A DNA stretch of 64,000 nucleotides from Limnochordales bacterium (GTDB lineage Bacteria > Bacillota > Limnochordia > Limnochordales > DUMU01): assembly GCA_014896315.1 (NCBI GenBank), contig JADBKP010000005.1, forward strand, positions 124,001 through 188,000, given 5' to 3'. The translations under genes and the position numbers were made by a program. Shown piece by piece: positions 44,798 through 55,246 of the stretch (within the stretch, counting starts at the first letter, position 1; every line of letters begins with the position of its first letter). The notes under the pieces are model-generated. The model was not told the origin of the DNA. It saw nothing but the letters and a program-made list of their open reading frames with translations, and did no database searches.

Positions 44798-44886
44798 ATT
44801 TCGGCAAACAGGCTCGTGGTTGTTGTGAACGCCAGGCAGCAGGCAACGGAGAGCCAAGGCACGGGAAGTAATGGGAGGAGATGGCA

Positions 44887-46161
44887 ATGTCGGTTACTAT
44901 TACTACAAGACCGGCGATCCCGGGCGGCGATGCTCATCAGAGCAGCCAGTACGAGGGCTTCTTCTCATTGGCAGCCAGATCGATGCGCAGTTCCGACATT
45001 CGCGACATGTTCGCCCTGACAGAGGCCGGGGATATCATCTCCTTTGCCGGGGGATTTCCCACGCCCGATGTCTTCCCCGCCGAGAAGGCAGCTGCATTGA
45101 TGGCAAAGGTCGCTGCCACCAGACCGCAGGCCGCCCTCCAGTACGGGCCGACCGAAGGGATTGGTGAACTCCGTGCTGCCGTCGCCGATCTGATGGGTCA
45201 GCGGGGCGTGCCCGCAACCCCGGGGGAGATTCTGCTGACAGCCGGCTCGCAGCAGGCACTCGACCTTGTTGCCCGCACCTTTGCCGATCCTCTGGCGCCG
45301 GTGCTGGTCGAGCTACCCGGCTACGTCGGGGGGCTGAATGCTATTGCCGCCAACCGGGGCCGTCTGATCGGCTGTCCCACCGATCAGGACGGCATCATTC
45401 CCGCCGGTGTCTCCGAGATCATCGAACGCCTGCGCTCCCAGGGTGAACAACCGCGCTTTCTCTACGTGATCCCCAACTTCAACAACCCGGCCGGAACGCT
45501 GCTGCCGCAGGAACGCAGGGAGGCGCTGGTGGAGATCGCCCGCCGGTACAATCTGTTGATCGTTGAGGACGATGCCTACGGGGAGCTGTACTACGACCGG
45601 CGTCCGCCTCTGCCGCTCAGGGCGCTGGCGCCGGAGCGGGTGATCTACCTTGGCTCGTTCTCCAAAGTCTTCTTCCCGGGTCTGCGGGTGGGCTGGATCA
45701 ACGGACCCGAACCCCTCCTGCGCAAGCTCGCAGTGGCCAAACAGGCGGCCGATCTCTGTTCATCCACATTCGGGCAGTATGTGGTCCTCGAATGGCTGCG
45801 GGAGGGCAACTGGCAGCAGCATACCAGCTGGCTCCGGGGGATATACCGCCACCGCCGGGATCTGATGTGGGAGGCGTTGCGCCACTTCTTTCCTGCGGAT
45901 GCCCGCTACTCCGTGCCGGCAGGCGGGTTCTTCTTCTGGGTGACCGTGCCAGATTTGCCCTGCTCGACCCGGGAGTTGCTCCCGCAGGCGCTCGCCCACG
46001 GCGTTGCCTACGTGGCGGGTACGGGCTTCTGCGTCGACGGGGGCGGCCAGCAGTCGCTGCGTCTCTCCTTCAGCCAGGTGGAAGAGGCAAAGATCACAGA
46101 GGGTATCCGACGCCTCGGCGAGTTCCTGGCAGGAGTGCGAGAGCGCCCGCCGAAAGGGTAA
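44887..46161 (+). CDS. PLP-dependent aminotransferase, MocR/LysN-like fold type I
   Basis: 424 residues. ISFAGGFPTPDVFP, LQYGPTEGIGELR, the IPNFNNPAGTLL loop, EDDAYGELYYD and the PLP lysine in YLGSFSKVFFPGLRVGW place it with 2-aminoadipate/aromatic/branched-chain aminotransferases. There is no DNA-binding domain. It is controlled by the T-box, so it probably belongs to synthesis of one amino acid. GGGAGGAG favours ATG 44887 over 44881. Confidence 0.88.
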   Translation: MSVTITTRPAIPGGDAHQSSQYEGFFSLAARSMRSSDIRDMFALTEAGDIISFAGGFPTPDVFPAEKAAALMAKVAATRPQAALQYGPTEGIGELRAAVADLMGQRGVPATPGEILLTAGSQQALDLVARTFADPLAPVLVELPGYVGGLNAIAANRGRLIGCPTDQDGIIPAGVSEIIERLRSQGEQPRFLYVIPNFNNPAGTLLPQERREALVEIARRYNLLIVEDDAYGELYYDRRPPLPLRALAPERVIYLGSFSKVFFPGLRVGWINGPEPLLRKLAVAKQAADLCSSTFGQYVVLEWLREGNWQQHTSWLRGIYRHRRDLMWEALRHFFPADARYSVPAGGFFFWVTVPDLPCSTRELLPQALAHGVAYVAGTGFCVDGGGQQSLRLSFSQVEEAKITEGIRRLGEFLAGVRERPPKG

Positions 46162-46237
46162 ACGAAGGAGTGTGGACGGCCCCGGAGGCGGTGGGCAGCA
46201 CCGGCCGGGCCCGAGCAGAGCGAAGGCGGGAGTGGGC

Positions 46238-46657
46238 GTGACCGGATCGAAGGCTTTGGTGATCTACAGCAGTGAGGGGAACCTCGCTCCGTTGGTCGAG
46301 GGGATCAAGCGGGGACTGGAGAAGGGCGGCTGGAATGTGGAGGTTGTGGCTGCCAGCCGTTCTGACGCGCGCCCGATCCCGGGAGGATATGACCTCGTCT
46401 GCGTCGGGAGCCCCAGCTACGGGTTCTGGCGGGGTCGGGCGGCGGAAGATATCGAACCGACACTCAAACGCTGCCGCAGGCTGGAGGGCGTGTCGGCCGC
46501 AGCCTTCGTCACCCCCCGCGCTTTTGCGAGCCAAATGGCGTTGCGGCAGGTCATGGCCATGCTCGAGCGCGAAGGCGCTTTTGTCCGGGATTTTGCTACC
46601 ATTGCCAACGTCAAGCAGGCCGAAGAGTTTGGCAACCGGCTGGCCAGCCTCCGTTAA
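46238..46657 (+). CDS. Small flavodoxin-like protein
   Basis: 139 residues. KALVIYSSEGNLAPLVEGI resembles the FMN-binding loop and DLVCVGSPSYGFWRGRA the second flavin loop of flavodoxin domains. It is close in size to flavodoxin but unusual in the last 50 residues. GTG 46238 is preferred after AAGGCGGGAG; GTG 46232 also fits. The gene lies 76 bp after the aminotransferase and is probably co-transcribed. Confidence 0.72.
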   Translation: MTGSKALVIYSSEGNLAPLVEGIKRGLEKGGWNVEVVAASRSDARPIPGGYDLVCVGSPSYGFWRGRAAEDIEPTLKRCRRLEGVSAAAFVTPRAFASQMALRQVMAMLEREGAFVRDFATIANVKQAEEFGNRLASLR

Positions 46658-46677
46658 TCTTTCCGTTCGCCGACGGG

Positions 46678-46706
46678 TTGACAGAGCGGCGCCCCCCGTT
46701 TATAGT
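46678..46706 (+). promoter_or_regulatory. Strong promoter for T-box leader 2 and the ilv-leu cluster
   Basis: Perfect TTGACA (46678-46683), 17-bp spacer, TATAGT (46701-46706). This is the best sigma-A promoter in the window. Transcription would start near 46713. Confidence 0.85.
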
Positions 46707-46712
46707 ATTTCT

Positions 46713-47159
46713 CAACATCAACAGCAGCATCTGATACCACTGGAAAACTTGCCGAGTCATTACCAGCAAGACCAGAGAAGAAAGGCGACGACGGGGAGTA
46801 GTAGCCCGGGAAGGGGTGCAAGAGAGCCGGTGGGTGGTGCAAACCGGTACTCCCGACCGTGGTGAACTCACCCCTGAGCCTCCAGCTGAAAGCAGCCTGG
46901 TGGTGGGTTGCAAGTAGGTGCGGACGGGACTCCGGCAGGCGGGCCGGAGAATGCGCACCCGTTACAGTGCGGCGGTTTCGGTTTCGGTGACAGAGAGGTC
47001 CGGTTCGGGCCGTTTGTGGTTTTCCCGGCCGTCGGTACTCTTTGACGCCAACCGGAAGCGAGAGCGGTCGCTGCTTGAAAAGAAAAGGGCAGCGGCAAGC
47101 GGGGTGGTACCACGCGGGTTTTCCCTTCGTCCCCGATCCGGGGGCGAAGGTATTTTTTT
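46713..47159 (+). promoter_or_regulatory. T-box leader RNA of the branched-chain amino acid cluster
   Basis: The leader has the stem I segment AGAGAGCCGGTGGGTGGTGC (from 46821), GTGAACTCACCCC, the T-box GGGGTGGTACCACGCGGG (47101-47118) and a terminator. It controls ilvB and the genes behind it by uncharged tRNA. The likely tRNA is Leu, Ile or Val; I could not assign the specifier. Confidence 0.92.
47124..47159 (+). terminator. Regulated terminator of T-box leader 2
   Basis: CCTTCGTCCCC pairs with GGGGGCGAAGG (one T-G pair) around a GATCC loop, followed by TATTTTTTT. Confidence 0.93.
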
Positions 47160-47201
47160 AACCATTCTAAGTCATTTCGGGCTGCGAGGAGGTTTCTCGA
47201 G

Positions 47202-48962
47202 ATGCGGATGAAGGGTGCACAGGCCGTTGTGGCGGCGCTGGAACGCGAAGGGGTCGAAGTGGTCTTCGGGTATCCGGGAGGGGCGATCCTGGGTGTCTAC
47301 GACTACCTGTACGATTCGAAGGTTCGCCACATCCTCGTCCGTCATGAACAGGCTGCAGCCCACATGGCAGACGGTTACGCCCGGGCCACGGGCAAGCCCG
47401 GCGTCTGTATTGCTACTTCCGGTCCGGGAGCTACCAACCTGGTCACGGGTCTGGCCACTGCCCATATGGATTCTATTCCCATTATCGCCATCACTGGGCA
47501 GGTGGCGCGGGCGGCCATCGGCCGGGATGCTTTCCAGGAAGCGGACATTACCGGCATAACGTTGCCCATCACCAAGCACAACTACCTGGTTAAGGATCCG
47601 GCGGACCTGCCCCGGATCATCCGAGAGGCCTTTCATATTGCTACCACCGGCCGTCCTGGTCCGGTCCTGATCGACCTGCCCCGGGACGTTGCCATGGCGG
47701 AGATCGACTTTGAGTATCCGGTCGAGGTGGATCTACCCGGGTACAAGCCAACCTACCACGGGCATCCGCGCCAGATCATGGAGGCGGCCCGGGCGATTGC
47801 CGAGGCGAAGCGCCCCGTTCTCTACGTGGGCGGTGGCGTAATCGCTTCGGGAGCGGCCCGTGAGGTTCGCGAACTGGCGGAACGTTGTAACATACCGACC
47901 ACCACCACTTTGATGGGGCTGGGAGCTTTTCCCGGTCGGCACCCGCTCTTCCTCGGTATGCCCGGCATGCACGGAACGGTGGCGGCTAATTTTGCCCTCA
48001 ACGAGTGCGACCTGCTGATTGCCGTCGGTGTCCGGTTCGATGACCGGGTGACCGGCGATGTGCGTACCTTCTCGCCCAAATCCATCAAGATTCACATCGA
48101 CATCGATCCGGCCGAAATCGGCAAGAACGTAAAGGTGCATATCCCCATCGTGGGCGACGCCCGATTGGTGCTGCGGGCGCTGCTTGACCAGGTCGAACCG
48201 GCCCTGCACAGCGAATGGCTGGCGCAGATCCAGGCCTGGAAAGAAGAGTACCCGCTCGGCTATGTGGAAAAGGAGGGGGCACTGATGCCCCAGTTCGTAG
48301 TGGAGAAGATCTACGAGGTGACCGGAGGCAACGCCATCGTCACTACGGACGTGGGCCAGCATCAGATGTGGGCCGCCCAGTACTACCTGTTCGACCAGCC
48401 CAGGCAATTCATCAGCTCGGGCGGCCTCGGTACGATGGGGTTTGGTTTTCCTGCTGCCCTCGGTGCGCAGGTGGGTCGGCCGGATGCAGTGGTCTTCTGT
48501 ATCAGCGGGGATGGCGGCTTCCAGATGAATATGCAGGAGCTGGCCACCGCCGTGGAAAACCATCTGCCGGTAAAGGTCTGTGTCCTCAACAACTTCTTCC
48601 TCGGCATGGTTCGTCAATGGCAGCAGCTTTTCTATCGCCAGCGTTACAGCGCCAGCCGGATGGTCAACCCGGATTTTGCCCGGCTGGCGGAGGCGTTTGG
48701 GGCTACCGGTATGGTGGTACGCAAGGCGGAAGATGTTGTTCCCGCCTTGAAGCGGGCAATGGAGGTTGAGGGGCCGGTGGTCATCGACTTCCAGGTCGCT
48801 CCCGAAGAGAACGTCTGGCCGTTTATCCCGGCAGGACAGAGCGTGGCGCAGATGATGGGGCTTGAGGAGCTGAAGAAAGCCAAAGAGAAGCGGGCGGCGC
48901 GAGCTGGGCGGGAAGCTGTTACCCTGGCCGAAACCGCTCCGGGAAGGGAGGGACGGGCATGA
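47202..48962 (+). CDS. ilvB: Acetolactate synthase, large subunit
   Basis: 586 residues. [15 protein letters not shown], the catalytic Glu in [15 protein letters not shown], the [10 protein letters not shown] motif and the thiamine-diphosphate motif [22 protein letters not shown] are all present. It makes acetolactate and acetohydroxybutyrate. GAGGAGG precedes ATG 47202. The stop overlaps the ilvN start (ATGA). Confidence 0.97.
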   Translation: MRMKGAQAVVAALEREGVEVVFGYPGGAILGVYDYLYDSKVRHILVRHEQAAAHMADGYARATGKPGVCIATSGPGATNLVTGLATAHMDSIPIIAITGQVARAAIGRDAFQEADITGITLPITKHNYLVKDPADLPRIIREAFHIATTGRPGPVLIDLPRDVAMAEIDFEYPVEVDLPGYKPTYHGHPRQIMEAARAIAEAKRPVLYVGGGVIASGAAREVRELAERCNIPTTTTLMGLGAFPGRHPLFLGMPGMHGTVAANFALNECDLLIAVGVRFDDRVTGDVRTFSPKSIKIHIDIDPAEIGKNVKVHIPIVGDARLVLRALLDQVEPALHSEWLAQIQAWKEEYPLGYVEKEGALMPQFVVEKIYEVTGGNAIVTTDVGQHQMWAAQYYLFDQPRQFISSGGLGTMGFGFPAALGAQVGRPDAVVFCISGDGGFQMNMQELATAVENHLPVKVCVLNNFFLGMVRQWQQLFYRQRYSASRMVNPDFARLAEAFGATGMVVRKAEDVVPALKRAMEVEGPVVIDFQVAPEENVWPFIPAGQSVAQMMGLEELKKAKEKRAARAGREAVTLAETAPGREGRA

Positions 48963-49456
48963 AACACACCCTGGCGGTGCTGGTGCAGAACAAGGCAGGG
49001 GTTCTGGCACGGGTGGCCGGGCTTTTCAGCCGCCGCGGGTTCAATATTGAAAGTATTTCGGTGGGGCCGAGCGAGCTGCCCGGGGTCGCTCGCATGACGC
49101 TGGTGGCGCAGGCGGACCATGACGAACTGGAACAGTTGACCAAACAGCTTCACAAGCTCATAGATGTGCTCAAAATCAGCGACGTCACCAATGATCCGGT
49201 GGTTGACCGAGAACTGGCCCTGATAAAGGTGAACGCCGACGCCAGTTCACGGGCGGAGATCCTGCAGGTGGTTGACATCTTCCGCGGCAAGGTCGTGGAT
49301 GTGAGTGAACGGTCGGTGATCGTGGAGATCACGGGTGATACCGACAAGGTAGAGGCCATGATCCAGCTTTTGCGTCCCTATGGCATCAGGGAGCTGGTGC
49401 GTACCGGCAAGGTCACCATGGTGCGGGGGACAAGGACGGTGCAAGCGTCAGGTTGA
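48959..49456 (+). CDS. ilvN: Acetolactate synthase, small regulatory subunit
   Basis: 165 residues, the usual length. An N-terminal ACT domain ([28 protein letters not shown]) binds valine for feedback control, and the second domain has [17 protein letters not shown] and [14 protein letters not shown]. Start overlaps the ilvB stop. Confidence 0.96.
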   Translation: MKHTLAVLVQNKAGVLARVAGLFSRRGFNIESISVGPSELPGVARMTLVAQADHDELEQLTKQLHKLIDVLKISDVTNDPVVDRELALIKVNADASSRAEILQVVDIFRGKVVDVSERSVIVEITGDTDKVEAMIQLLRPYGIRELVRTGKVTMVRGTRTVQASG

Positions 49457-49460
49457 AGTC

Positions 49461-49486
49461 GGGGCCACCCGGTGGCCTGGCTTTTT
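49461..49486 (+). terminator. Hairpin with T-run between ilvN and ilvC
   Basis: GGCCACC (49463-49469) and GGTGGCC (49471-49477) form a hairpin followed by TGGCTTTTTGG. As ilvC continues on the same strand, partial termination or RNA processing is more likely than a full stop. Confidence 0.55.
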
Positions 49487-49566
49487 GGGTTGCCGGGCCG
49501 GTAGAGTCCGAACCAAACGTGATCAACGCCGCAAACGGCGAAAAAACTGCTTTGCCAAGGGAGTGA

Positions 49567-50628
<1,062 letters not shown>

Positions 50629-50707
50629 GGGCAGTCCAGATGTGAGGCAAGAACCTGATCGAAGCAATCCATTCGATTTCGATAAGGAAAGAAGAGGGAA
50701 GCAGAAG

Positions 50708-52339
50708 ATGGAGTTGGCAGTGTTGGTCAGCGATCCCCTGTCGGAGGAAGGGTTGGCCGTATTGCGCCGTGATCCGCGCATACGTGTCGACGTGAGGACG
50801 GGGCTCTCGCCGGAGCAGCTGCTCCAGGTGATCGGCGAGTATGACGGCCTGATCGTCCGCAGCCAGACCAGGGTGACGGAAGAGGTTCTGGAAGCCGGCA
50901 AGCGGCTCAAGATCGTGGGCCGGGCGGGTGTGGGGGTTGACAACATCGACGTGCCCGCAGCCACCCGCCGGGGGATCCTGGTGGTCAACGCTCCCGAGGG
51001 CAACACCATTGCGGCGGCCGAGCTGACTTTTGCCCTGCTCCTCGCCGTGGCCCGCCATGTGCCCCAGGCCTACGTTAGCCTGGTCAAGGAGAAGAAGTGG
51101 GACCGTCACTCTTTCATGGGCGTTCAGCTGCAGGGCAAAGTCCTGGGAATCCTGGGCCTGGGCCGGATAGGAACTGCTGTGGCCAGGAGGGCGCAGGCCT
51201 TTGAGATGAGGGTGCTGGCCTACGATCCGTTTGTGTCGGCCGAACGGGCAAGTGAGCTCGGCATTGATCTTGTTGATGTCGATACCATCTGTCGTGAGGC
51301 GGACTTCATTACGGTTCATACGCCCCTTACCCCCCAGACGCGGGGGCTGATCAACCGGGAACGCATCCAGATGATGAAACCGACCGTGCGGCTCATCAAC
51401 TGTGCCCGGGGCGGCATCATCGACGAAGAGGCGCTGGCAGAGGCGCTCGCCTCCGGACGGATCGCCGGAGCCGCGCTGGACGTCTTTAGCAAAGAGCCGG
51501 CCACCGACAATCCGCTGCTGGATCTGCCCAATGTGGTGGCCACCCCGCACCTTGGAGCTTCTACCCGGGAAGCCCAGGTCAATGTGGCCATTGATGTGGC
51601 CGAAGACTTCCTTCGCTTTGTCAAGGGCGAACCGGTTCGCAACCCGGTCAACGCCCCGGCCCTCCGACCCGAGGTGGCGGCGGTCCTTGAACCCTATCGC
51701 CAGCTGGCGCAGCGGCTGGGGCGGCTTTATGCCACTGTCGTGGGCAAGGCATACCCGGGCATCCAGGTGGTCTACCGCGGCCCGATCACCCGCTACGACC
51801 TGCGGCCGCTGACGTGTGCCGTGCTGGCCGGCATGCTTGAACCCTTCCTGCATGAGGAGGTAAACCTGGTCAACGCGCCGGTCCTGGCTGAGGAACGGGG
51901 GATCAGGCTGGCTGAGGTACGGGAAGGAGATGGGCGAATCGCCGGTGCTGCCGAGGGCGGAGAGAACGGTTCGACCATAACCATCCGGGTGCAGGTCGAC
52001 GGTCAGGTGCGCAGTGTTGGCGGGACGGTGACGACGGCCGTTCCGTCCGGTAATCCGGTTCCCCGACTCATCGAGATCGACGGTTACCGGGTCGATATCG
52101 TCTCTTCCGGTTATCTCTTGCTCTCCTACCACATCGACCAGCCCGGCATCATCGGTCAGGTCGGCACGATCCTGGGCCGGCACAACATCAACATCGCCTA
52201 CATGCAGGTGGGGCGGAAGGCGAGCCGGGGTGGCCGGGCGGTGATGGCGATGGGGATCGACGATCCCGTGCCGCCGGAAGTGCTGCAGGAGATCAGCCGT
52301 GTACCGGGATTGGAGGCGACCTATCTGACCGAGTGGTAG
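50708..52339 (+). CDS. serA: D-3-phosphoglycerate dehydrogenase, long form with ACT domain
   Basis: 543 residues. The NAD domain has GLGRIGTAVARRA; catalytic Arg is in NCARGGIIDE, Glu in SKEPATDNP and His in TPHLGAST. The substrate-binding-like intervening domain (about 320-465) and a C-terminal ACT domain (LLSYHIDQPGIIGQVGTILG) make it the long form. It starts serine synthesis. ATG 50708 follows AGAGGGA; the frame is open upstream to 50642. Confidence 0.96.
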   Translation: MELAVLVSDPLSEEGLAVLRRDPRIRVDVRTGLSPEQLLQVIGEYDGLIVRSQTRVTEEVLEAGKRLKIVGRAGVGVDNIDVPAATRRGILVVNAPEGNTIAAAELTFALLLAVARHVPQAYVSLVKEKKWDRHSFMGVQLQGKVLGILGLGRIGTAVARRAQAFEMRVLAYDPFVSAERASELGIDLVDVDTICREADFITVHTPLTPQTRGLINRERIQMMKPTVRLINCARGGIIDEEALAEALASGRIAGAALDVFSKEPATDNPLLDLPNVVATPHLGASTREAQVNVAIDVAEDFLRFVKGEPVRNPVNAPALRPEVAAVLEPYRQLAQRLGRLYATVVGKAYPGIQVVYRGPITRYDLRPLTCAVLAGMLEPFLHEEVNLVNAPVLAEERGIRLAEVREGDGRIAGAAEGGENGSTITIRVQVDGQVRSVGGTVTTAVPSGNPVPRLIEIDGYRVDIVSSGYLLLSYHIDQPGIIGQVGTILGRHNINIAYMQVGRKASRGGRAVMAMGIDDPVPPEVLQEISRVPGLEATYLTEW

Positions 52340-52394
52340 GCAGTAGGGTCGATGCAGTACGGTCGGTACGGTCGTGCACTGCCCCGGTGTGGGG

Positions 52395-52412
52395 CGTGGC
52401 AGATCTGCCACG
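52395..52412. promoter_or_regulatory. 18-bp perfect palindrome before leuA
   Basis: CGTGGCAGATCTGCCACG is fully symmetric and ends 8 bp before the leuA ribosome binding site. It has no T-run, so it is not a terminator. It may be an operator or an mRNA hairpin that hides the start. Confidence 0.55.
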
Positions 52413-52431
52413 GCGGGAATGAGGAGTGGTG

Positions 52432-54036
52432 ATGATGGCACGACGAATTGAGATATTCGATACGACGCTGCGGGATGGTGAACAGTCTCCGGGTGTCTCT
52501 CTCAACGTGCAGGAGAAGCTGGAGATTGCGCGGCAGCTGGCTCGTCTTGGGGTAGACGTGATCGAAGCGGGCTTCCCGGTCGCCTCTCCCGGCGATTTCG
52601 CCGCAGTGGAGGCTATTGCGAAAGAGGTACGGGGGCCGGTGATCGCTGCTCTCGCCCGGGCGGTCCCCGGGGATATCGAGAAGGCGGCAGCCGCTTTACG
52701 TCCGGCCGCCCGACCCCGCATCCATACTTTTATTGCCACCTCTCCCATTCACATGCAGTTCAAACTGCGTAAAAGCCCGGAAGAGGTGCTGGAGCTGGCC
52801 GCTGCTGCCGTCCGGCTCGCCCGTCAGTATGTGGATGACGTCGAGTTCTCGGCGGAGGACGCTACCCGCAGCGATCCGGAGTTCCTTGCTCGCGTCTTTG
52901 CCGCAGCGATCGAGGCGGGAGCGACGGTTCTCAACGTGCCTGATACCGTTGGTTACACCACCCCGGGCGAATTTGCCCGCCTCATCCGCTACCTGCGGGA
53001 GAACGTGCCGGGGATCGAGCGGGTGAAGCTGAGTGTTCACTGTCACGACGACCTCGGGTTGGCAGTGGCCAATAGCCTCGCCGGGATTGAAGCGGGGGTC
53101 ACGCAGGTCGAATGCACCATAAACGGTATCGGTGAACGGGCCGGCAATGCCGCTCTTGAGGAGATCGTGATGGCGCTGCGCACCCGGGCAGACGTATACG
53201 GGTGCGAGACGGGGATCGTTACGCAGGAGATCTACCGGACGAGCCGCCTGGTCTCCAGTTTGACCGGCATGCTGGTGCAGCCGAATAAGGCGATAGTTGG
53301 TGAAAATGCGTTTGCCCATGAGGCGGGCATCCATGCCGACGGCGTTCTGAAGGAACGGTCCACTTACGAGATCATGACGCCCGAATCGATCGGGTTGAAA
53401 CAGAGCCGGCTGGTGCTGGGCAAGCATTCGGGCCGGCATGCCTTCCGCGCCCGCTTGCGGGAGTTGGGTTACGAGCTGAGCGATCAGGAGCTGCAACAGG
53501 CCTACGAGCGCTTCATTGAACTGGCCGATCGCAAGAAGACCGTCACCGACAGGGATATTGAGGCGCTGGTGGCCGGGGCGGAAAGCCGGGCCAACATTCC
53601 GGAAGAGTATGCCCTCGAGTACCTGTCGGTGGTTTCGGGTACGGGCGGCCTCGCCACCGCTACGGTGCGGCTGCGCCGGGGCGGCGAGGTGTTTACGGAG
53701 GCCGCCTGCGGTGACGGGCCGGTAGATGCCTGTTACCGGGCGATCGACCGCATCACCGGTATCCACGTGGAGCTTGACAGCTACCAGCTGCAGGCGGTGA
53801 CGGGCGGTAAGGACGCAGCCGGGGAGGTAACGGTCCGGCTCAAGGATGACGGCCACGTCTTCATCGGCCGGGGGTTGAGCACGGATGTGATCGAAGCCAG
53901 CGCCCGGGCGTACCTGCATGCGTTCAACAAAATGCTGGCAGCACGCCGGGACGCGGCCGGTACCTCTGCAGCTTCTGCCACCGGAACAGGTGCTGCTGGT
54001 GGTGCTGCTGCACCGGCTGCCGGGGTTGATGGTTGA
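52432..54036 (+). CDS. leuA: 2-isopropylmalate synthase
   Basis: About 534 residues. [13 protein letters not shown] begins the HMGL barrel, the metal HxH is in [12 protein letters not shown], and the C-terminal allosteric LeuA dimer domain starts near residue 390. It condenses 2-oxoisovalerate with acetyl-CoA. GAGGAG allows ATG 52432 or 52435. The tail after residue 500 is Ala/Gly-rich. Confidence 0.95.
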   Translation: MMARRIEIFDTTLRDGEQSPGVSLNVQEKLEIARQLARLGVDVIEAGFPVASPGDFAAVEAIAKEVRGPVIAALARAVPGDIEKAAAALRPAARPRIHTFIATSPIHMQFKLRKSPEEVLELAAAAVRLARQYVDDVEFSAEDATRSDPEFLARVFAAAIEAGATVLNVPDTVGYTTPGEFARLIRYLRENVPGIERVKLSVHCHDDLGLAVANSLAGIEAGVTQVECTINGIGERAGNAALEEIVMALRTRADVYGCETGIVTQEIYRTSRLVSSLTGMLVQPNKAIVGENAFAHEAGIHADGVLKERSTYEIMTPESIGLKQSRLVLGKHSGRHAFRARLRELGYELSDQELQQAYERFIELADRKKTVTDRDIEALVAGAESRANIPEEYALEYLSVVSGTGGLATATVRLRRGGEVFTEAACGDGPVDACYRAIDRITGIHVELDSYQLQAVTGGKDAAGEVTVRLKDDGHVFIGRGLSTDVIEASARAYLHAFNKMLAARRDAAGTSAASATGTGAAGGAAAPAAGVDG

Positions 54037-54095
54037 GGCTTGATGGTTGCGGCTTGAGGCTTGGGGCCTGAGCCTGAGGCCTGAGGCTTTCAGGT
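54031..54095. repeat. Degenerate tandem octamer repeats between leuA and leuB
   Basis: TTGAGGCT and CTGAGGCC-like units recur several times in a row, starting in the leuA stop and reaching the leuB leader. They are imperfect and can fold into alternative hairpins. Confidence 0.65.
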
Positions 54096-54124
54096 CGAAG
54101 TGCGAGGAAGGGAAACGAGCGCTG

Positions 54125-55246
54125 ATGGAGAGACCAAACGAGAAACCTCACAGAATCCTTCTCCTTCCGGGCGATGGCATCGGGCCGGAGGTGATCCGTG
54201 AGGCCCGGAAGGTGATGGAGGCAGCTGCGGGCCGATTCGGGCTTGAGCTGCAGTTTGAAGAAGGTCTGATCGGCGGTGCGGCCCTGGATGCGACCGGCAC
54301 TCCTTTGCCTGACGAAGTACTGGAGTCAGCGTTAGCCGCGGACGCGGTGCTTATGGGTGCGGTGGGGGGTCCCAGGTGGGATAACCTTCCACCCAACCTG
54401 CGGCCGGAAACGGGGCTTTTGCGGATTCGCAAGGAGATGCAGGTTTATGCCAATCTCCGTCCGGTGCGGGTCTTCCCCGCTCTGGCCACCGCCTCGTCTC
54501 TGCGACCTGAAGTGGTAGCCGGGGTAGACATCCTGATCCTGCGGGAGTTGACCGGCGGCTTATACTTCGGGCAGCCGAAGGGGCGCTTTGCGGCCGGTGA
54601 GGAGGAGGGCGGCGAACGAGCCGTCGATACGCTGGCCTACTCCCGCCGCGAGGTGGAACGGATCGTCCGGATGGGTTTCGAATTCGCCCGCCGGCGGCGT
54701 CGCAAGCTCACATCGGTCGATAAGGCCAATATCCTGGCTACGTCACAGATGTGGCGGGACGTGGTGAACGAGGTGGCCAGCGAGTATCCTGACGTGGAAC
54801 TGAATCACCTCTACGTGGACAACTGCGCGATGCAACTGATTCGCAACCCGCGCCAGTTTGACGTGTTGGTGACTGAGAACATGTTCGGCGACATCTTAAG
54901 CGACGAGGCGGCTGAGCTCTCGGGCTCGCTTGGCATGCTGCCCTCAGCATCTTTAGGCGACCCGGGTCGCCCCGGGCTGTATGAACCGGTACACGGGTCG
55001 GCGCCGGACATCGCCGGGCAGGGCAAGGCCAACCCGCTGGCCGCGATCCTGACAGCGGCCCTGCTTTTCCGCTATAGCCTCCACGCGGAGGAGGCCGGAG
55101 CGGCGGTGGAACGGGCGGTGGAACGGGTGCTCGCGGCCGGAGCAAGGACGGCGGACCTGGCCCGCGAGGGAGAACCGGTGCTGACCACGGCCGAGATGGG
55201 AGACAGGGTGATGGAAGCGCTGCTCGCAGAGGAGGGCAACGCGTGA
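54125..55246 (+). CDS. leuB: 3-isopropylmalate dehydrogenase
   Basis: 373 residues. [15 protein letters not shown], the substrate Arg cluster in [55 protein letters not shown] and [18 protein letters not shown] are all typical. It is the NAD enzyme of leucine synthesis and also serves the citramalate route. leuC and leuD do not lie between leuA and leuB. GAGGAAGGGA before ATG 54125. Confidence 0.96.
   Translation: MERPNEKPHRILLLPGDGIGPEVIREARKVMEAAAGRFGLELQFEEGLIGGAALDATGTPLPDEVLESALAADAVLMGAVGGPRWDNLPPNLRPETGLLRIRKEMQVYANLRPVRVFPALATASSLRPEVVAGVDILILRELTGGLYFGQPKGRFAAGEEEGGERAVDTLAYSRREVERIVRMGFEFARRRRRKLTSVDKANILATSQMWRDVVNEVASEYPDVELNHLYVDNCAMQLIRNPRQFDVLVTENMFGDILSDEAAELSGSLGMLPSASLGDPGRPGLYEPVHGSAPDIAGQGKANPLAAILTAALLFRYSLHAEEAGAAVERAVERVLAAGARTADLAREGEPVLTTAEMGDRVMEALLAEEGNA

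Noticed and set aside
44385-47159. Specific amino acid assignment for the two T-boxes
   Set aside because: I could not identify the specifier loops with enough certainty by eye, so no tRNA is named.
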